This document shows, piece after piece, positions 5,639 to 7,760 of a stretch of 7,760 bases of DNA. The position numbers and the translations under genes were made by a program. Numbering within the stretch: the stretch's first letter is position 1; every line of letters begins with the position of its first letter. The DNA comes from Thermodesulfobacteriota bacterium. Lineage in GTDB: Bacteria; Desulfobacterota; Desulfocorpusculales; Desulfocorpusculum. The notes under the pieces are model-generated. The model saw nothing but the letters and a program-made list of their open reading frames with translations. It had not been told where the DNA came from and made no database searches. The stretch covers positions 1 through 7,760 of the forward strand of contig JAPWUY010000074.1 in the NCBI GenBank assembly GCA_028275295.1, read 5' to 3'.

Positions 5639-5668
5639 ATTTTGGATCCCAATCCAGTGGAGTGTCAA
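5639..5668 (-). promoter_or_regulatory. Predicted promoter of tRNA-Thr
   Basis: On the minus strand a perfect TTGACA (5668-5663) and CAAAAT (5644-5639, 4 of 6) are 18 nt apart, placing the start a few bases before the mature tRNA 5' end at 5627. It begins 27 nt after the M42 peptidase stop codon. Confidence 0.6.
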
Positions 5669-5694
5669 GGCGAACCGTGAAGTCAGTATGCACA

Positions 5695-6795
5695 TCAAAT
5701 TGGAGACCCCCCGATGAGTCGCCTGTGGATCGCCGGGGCCTCATCCAAGATAGCTTCCAGCAAATCCAGTGCATTTGCAAGATCCTCCAATCTCATGAGG
5801 GCTTTCGGAGAATGGATGTAGCGACAAGGAATGGCGAGCACGCCAGTGGGAACTCCCTCCCCGCTCAGGTGAATGGCACCAGCATCCGTCGAGCCAACAA
5901 AAGGCGGCTTTATCTGGAAAGGAATTCCCCTTGTCTTGGCAGCCATCAATATGGCCTCCACCAATAAGTGGGGGACAACTATGCTCTTGTCAGCCACAGT
6001 GATGACAGGCCCCCCACCGCATCTCACATCTCCATGGTATTGGGTGACCCCAGGGGTATCGGTGCAGGATGTGCCTTCCACGATAAGGGCTAGATGGGGC
6101 TTCCATCTCGAGGCGATCACCTTTGCTCCTCGGGCCCCAAGCTCTTCAGCAACGGAAAAGGCCACAACTACCCTGAAACCGACCCTTTTTCCCCGGATCC
6201 TCCGGAGAAGCATCATCAAAGCAGTGCATCCAGCCCTATCATCCAGGGCCTTGCCCGCGACGACATCCTCCTTGAACAGCGAGAAATGTCCCATGACGAG
6301 GCCCGGAGACCCCACCCTTATCCTCCTACCTTCCACCTCCTTTCTGCTCGAGGCCCCTATGTCCACAAATACCTCCTTCCACTGAGGGGCTCTCGAATCC
6401 TTCTCCTGGCCTTTGATATGCGGAGGTATAGTTCCCACAAGACCCAATTCCAGATTTCCATCCCATCCCCTAATGATGACACTCTTTCCCAGAGCAAGGG
6501 CTGGATCCCAGCTTCCTATGGGCCCCACTCCGAGAAACCCCTTCTCGTCGATGGATGTCACCATGAACCCTATCTCGTCCATGTGGGCTACCAATAGGAC
6601 CGTGAAGTCCCCCTGGGGGTTCATGACCCCATGGACATTCCCCAAGGGATCCGTTATGAGCTCGTCCACAATGGGCTCCACCCTCCTCACTATGGCCCCG
6701 CGCACATCTTCCTCGAATCCCGAGACGCCAAAGGCACTGGATAGCTCCTGGAGAATCGACAGGGCCTCATCCCTTTCACCTTCTCTGAAACTCAT
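5695..6795 (-). CDS. M42 family metallopeptidase (deblocking/TET-type aminopeptidase)
   Basis: A cytosolic di-metal aminopeptidase of the family that includes FrvX, YsdC and the TET peptidases, which form dodecameric shells and trim peptides. The metal and catalytic positions are all present: AHMDEIGF (70-77, with H71 and D73), KALDDRAG (182-189, bridging D185), AEELGARGA (216-224, E217/E218), E240 with DTPGV (246-250) and RYIHSP (325-330, H328). The glycine-rich GGGP (260-263) and GSTDAGAIH (301-309) segments are also typical. The 366 residues fit the usual 340-370. Relatives are often misnamed endoglucanase or cellulase M. ATG 6795 overlaps the stop of the upstream gene as ATGA, so the two are translationally coupled; GAGG lies 9 nt upstream. 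Substrate specificity cannot be read from sequence. Confidence 0.93.
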   Translation of the reverse strand: MSFREGERDEALSILQELSSAFGVSGFEEDVRGAIVRRVEPIVDELITDPLGNVHGVMNPQGDFTVLLVAHMDEIGFMVTSIDEKGFLGVGPIGSWDPALALGKSVIIRGWDGNLELGLVGTIPPHIKGQEKDSRAPQWKEVFVDIGASSRKEVEGRRIRVGSPGLVMGHFSLFKEDVVAGKALDDRAGCTALMMLLRRIRGKRVGFRVVVAFSVAEELGARGAKVIASRWKPHLALIVEGTSCTDTPGVTQYHGDVRCGGGPVITVADKSIVVPHLLVEAILMAAKTRGIPFQIKPPFVGSTDAGAIHLSGEGVPTGVLAIPCRYIHSPKALMRLEDLANALDLLEAILDEAPAIHRRLIGGSPI

Positions 6796-7760
6796 TCTCC
6801 TTTCCCTCTCTTCAAGCGCGATCTTTTCTCCAAGACCGGAGGTCCTTGGAGGAGCTTCCCACCAGGGGTGGCTCTCACGTACTCCGTCTTGTCAGCGATT
6901 GCCTTGGCGTTTGCGTCCTCGATGGTCCTCCAGGCCTCTTCCCACCCCATGTCAGGGGGGCTCTCTATGGGGAGGAATCCCCTTGAGGCCACAAGGGATG
7001 TCAGCCTATTGAGCCAGTAGCCTCCGTGTCTCGAGAGGGAGTCCCTGAAAAGACCCTCATAATCCCCCTTCCTCATCATTCCCATGAGAAGCCCCCTCAC
7101 GTGCACTGCCTCTATGCCCCGAGCCCTGAGCTCATCCAGATCCCTCTCGACATCCCTCTGAAATGTGAAAAGCAAAACGGGCTTGCCCCTCTCCGTAAGG
7201 CCCCTGAGAAAGCCCCTGTAGAACCACTTGTGGAGTATCCCGGCCATGTAGCAGCCAACGATCCAATCGGGCTGAATGGAACGAACTTCCTCCCTCAAAT
7301 ACCTCCCTATGTCCTCTGCCCTCTTTTCCAGGAAAGCGTAGTATTTCTCGAGAAGCCCCCTTTCCATGAGCCACTCGAAACGCTCCTCGGGCCCCAAGGT
7401 GAAGCCAGAGGAATCTTCGGGCTCTCCGATGGATTCCAAGAATCTCCTGAAGGGTTCTTCCCCAAAGTCCACCCCGTTTCCGAAGAAAAGGGGTCGTCTA
7501 CCGTACATTTCCAGATCTATCACCACTCCAGCCATGGAAGGGTGGTTTTTGGCCCATTGGGCTGCTATTCTCAGAGAGGGGACGATCTCTCGGCTCCATA
7601 TGGTCCTGTCCCAAGGGGATGGGGCAGTTGTCCATTCTCCATTGGCTCCCACAGCGTACGAGGGAAGGTCTCTTGTGGATGGCCCCCCTGGAAAGTTGAC
7701 TCCCAAAAGCCACCTCACACCCGTGAACCTGAGAAGGAAGTCGAGCCTCTCCCACGAGGA
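6792..7760 (-). CDS. Uncharacterised protein, possibly a TIM-barrel glycosidase-like domain (5' end outside window)
   Basis: The frame is open to the right edge and reads SSWERLDFLLRFTGVRWLLG across 7760-7701, so the GTG at 7718 is internal and the gene begins beyond the window. The visible 322 residues include GVNFPGG, AAQWAKNHPSMAGVVIDLEM with YGRRPLFF, IQPDWIVGCYMAGILHKWFY, GKPVLLFTFQRDVE and GYWLNRLTSLV. Alternating hydrophobic strands and helices, many Trp/Tyr and the strand-end motif VVIDLEMYG suggest a (beta/alpha)8 barrel like glycoside hydrolases, but no signature fixes a family. The IDLE acidic pair is the best candidate for an active-site element. No signal peptide can be judged, because the N-terminus is missing. 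Its stop overlaps the start of the M42 peptidase (ATGA), implying one operon and related roles. The assignment as a barrel is an inference. Confidence 0.75.
   Translation of the reverse strand, partial: SSWERLDFLLRFTGVRWLLGVNFPGGPSTRDLPSYAVGANGEWTTAPSPWDRTIWSREIVPSLRIAAQWAKNHPSMAGVVIDLEMYGRRPLFFGNGVDFGEEPFRRFLESIGEPEDSSGFTLGPEERFEWLMERGLLEKYYAFLEKRAEDIGRYLREEVRSIQPDWIVGCYMAGILHKWFYRGFLRGLTERGKPVLLFTFQRDVERDLDELRARGIEAVHVRGLLMGMMRKGDYEGLFRDSLSRHGGYWLNRLTSLVASRGFLPIESPPDMGWEEAWRTIEDANAKAIADKTEYVRATPGGKLLQGPPVLEKRSRLKRGKGE

Noticed and set aside
5428..5652. Short minus-strand frame across tRNA-Thr and the mazG leader.
   Set aside because: It is explained by the tRNA cloverleaf and the terminator hairpin; a protein is not plausible.
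6792..7718. GTG 7718 as the start of the rightmost gene.
   Set aside because: The 14 codons before it are open and read naturally into it (SSWERLDFLLRFTG), so it is an internal valine of a gene cut by the window edge.

Overview
The window reads as an ordinary stretch of bacterial chromosome with one small foreign-looking island at its left end. The DNA is moderately GC-rich. The housekeeping genes use AGG/AGA heavily for arginine and start with both ATG and GTG behind GGAGG-like ribosome sites. The gene set (GlgC, a receiver-only response regulator, ACT-domain threonine dehydratase, MazG, an M42 peptidase, tRNA-Thr) fits many Gram-negative lineages. My best guess is a Desulfobacterota/deltaproteobacteria-like organism, but this rests on general resemblance and was not tested.

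Layout, left to right. Bases 96-814 (minus strand) hold a two-gene remnant: a small protein made only of the RadC N-terminal helix-hairpin-helix domain, overlapping the start of a broken N6-adenine DNA methylase gene. The methylase has lost most of its coding region, changes frame once and carries a TAG in its second part. Bases 876-2572 (minus) carry a receiver-only response regulator followed by ADP-glucose pyrophosphorylase (glgC), probably one transcript from a promoter at 2599-2628. Bases 2644-3900 (minus) encode catabolic-type threonine dehydratase with a C-terminal ACT domain; a good promoter lies just upstream, overlapped by a perfect 7-bp dyad. A divergent plus-strand gene at 4102-4647 encodes an unrecognised helical 181-residue protein and converges on mazG (4682-5479, minus). 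Upstream of mazG, on the same strand, are a terminator-like hairpin, tRNA-Thr(CGT) with its own promoter, and an M42 metallopeptidase. The last gene, which overlaps the peptidase by ATGA, encodes a possible TIM-barrel protein and runs off the right edge.

How the genes work together: the regulator-glgC pair could tie a phosphorelay to glycogen precursor synthesis, but no histidine kinase is visible. The M42 peptidase and the edge gene are translationally coupled and probably act together. MazG and threonine dehydratase look like independent housekeeping or catabolic functions. The RadC-like/methylase pair looks like a decayed accessory, possibly defence-related, module: its arginine codons are mostly CGN, unlike the rest of the window. 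I see no CRISPR array, insertion sequence or intact mobile element.
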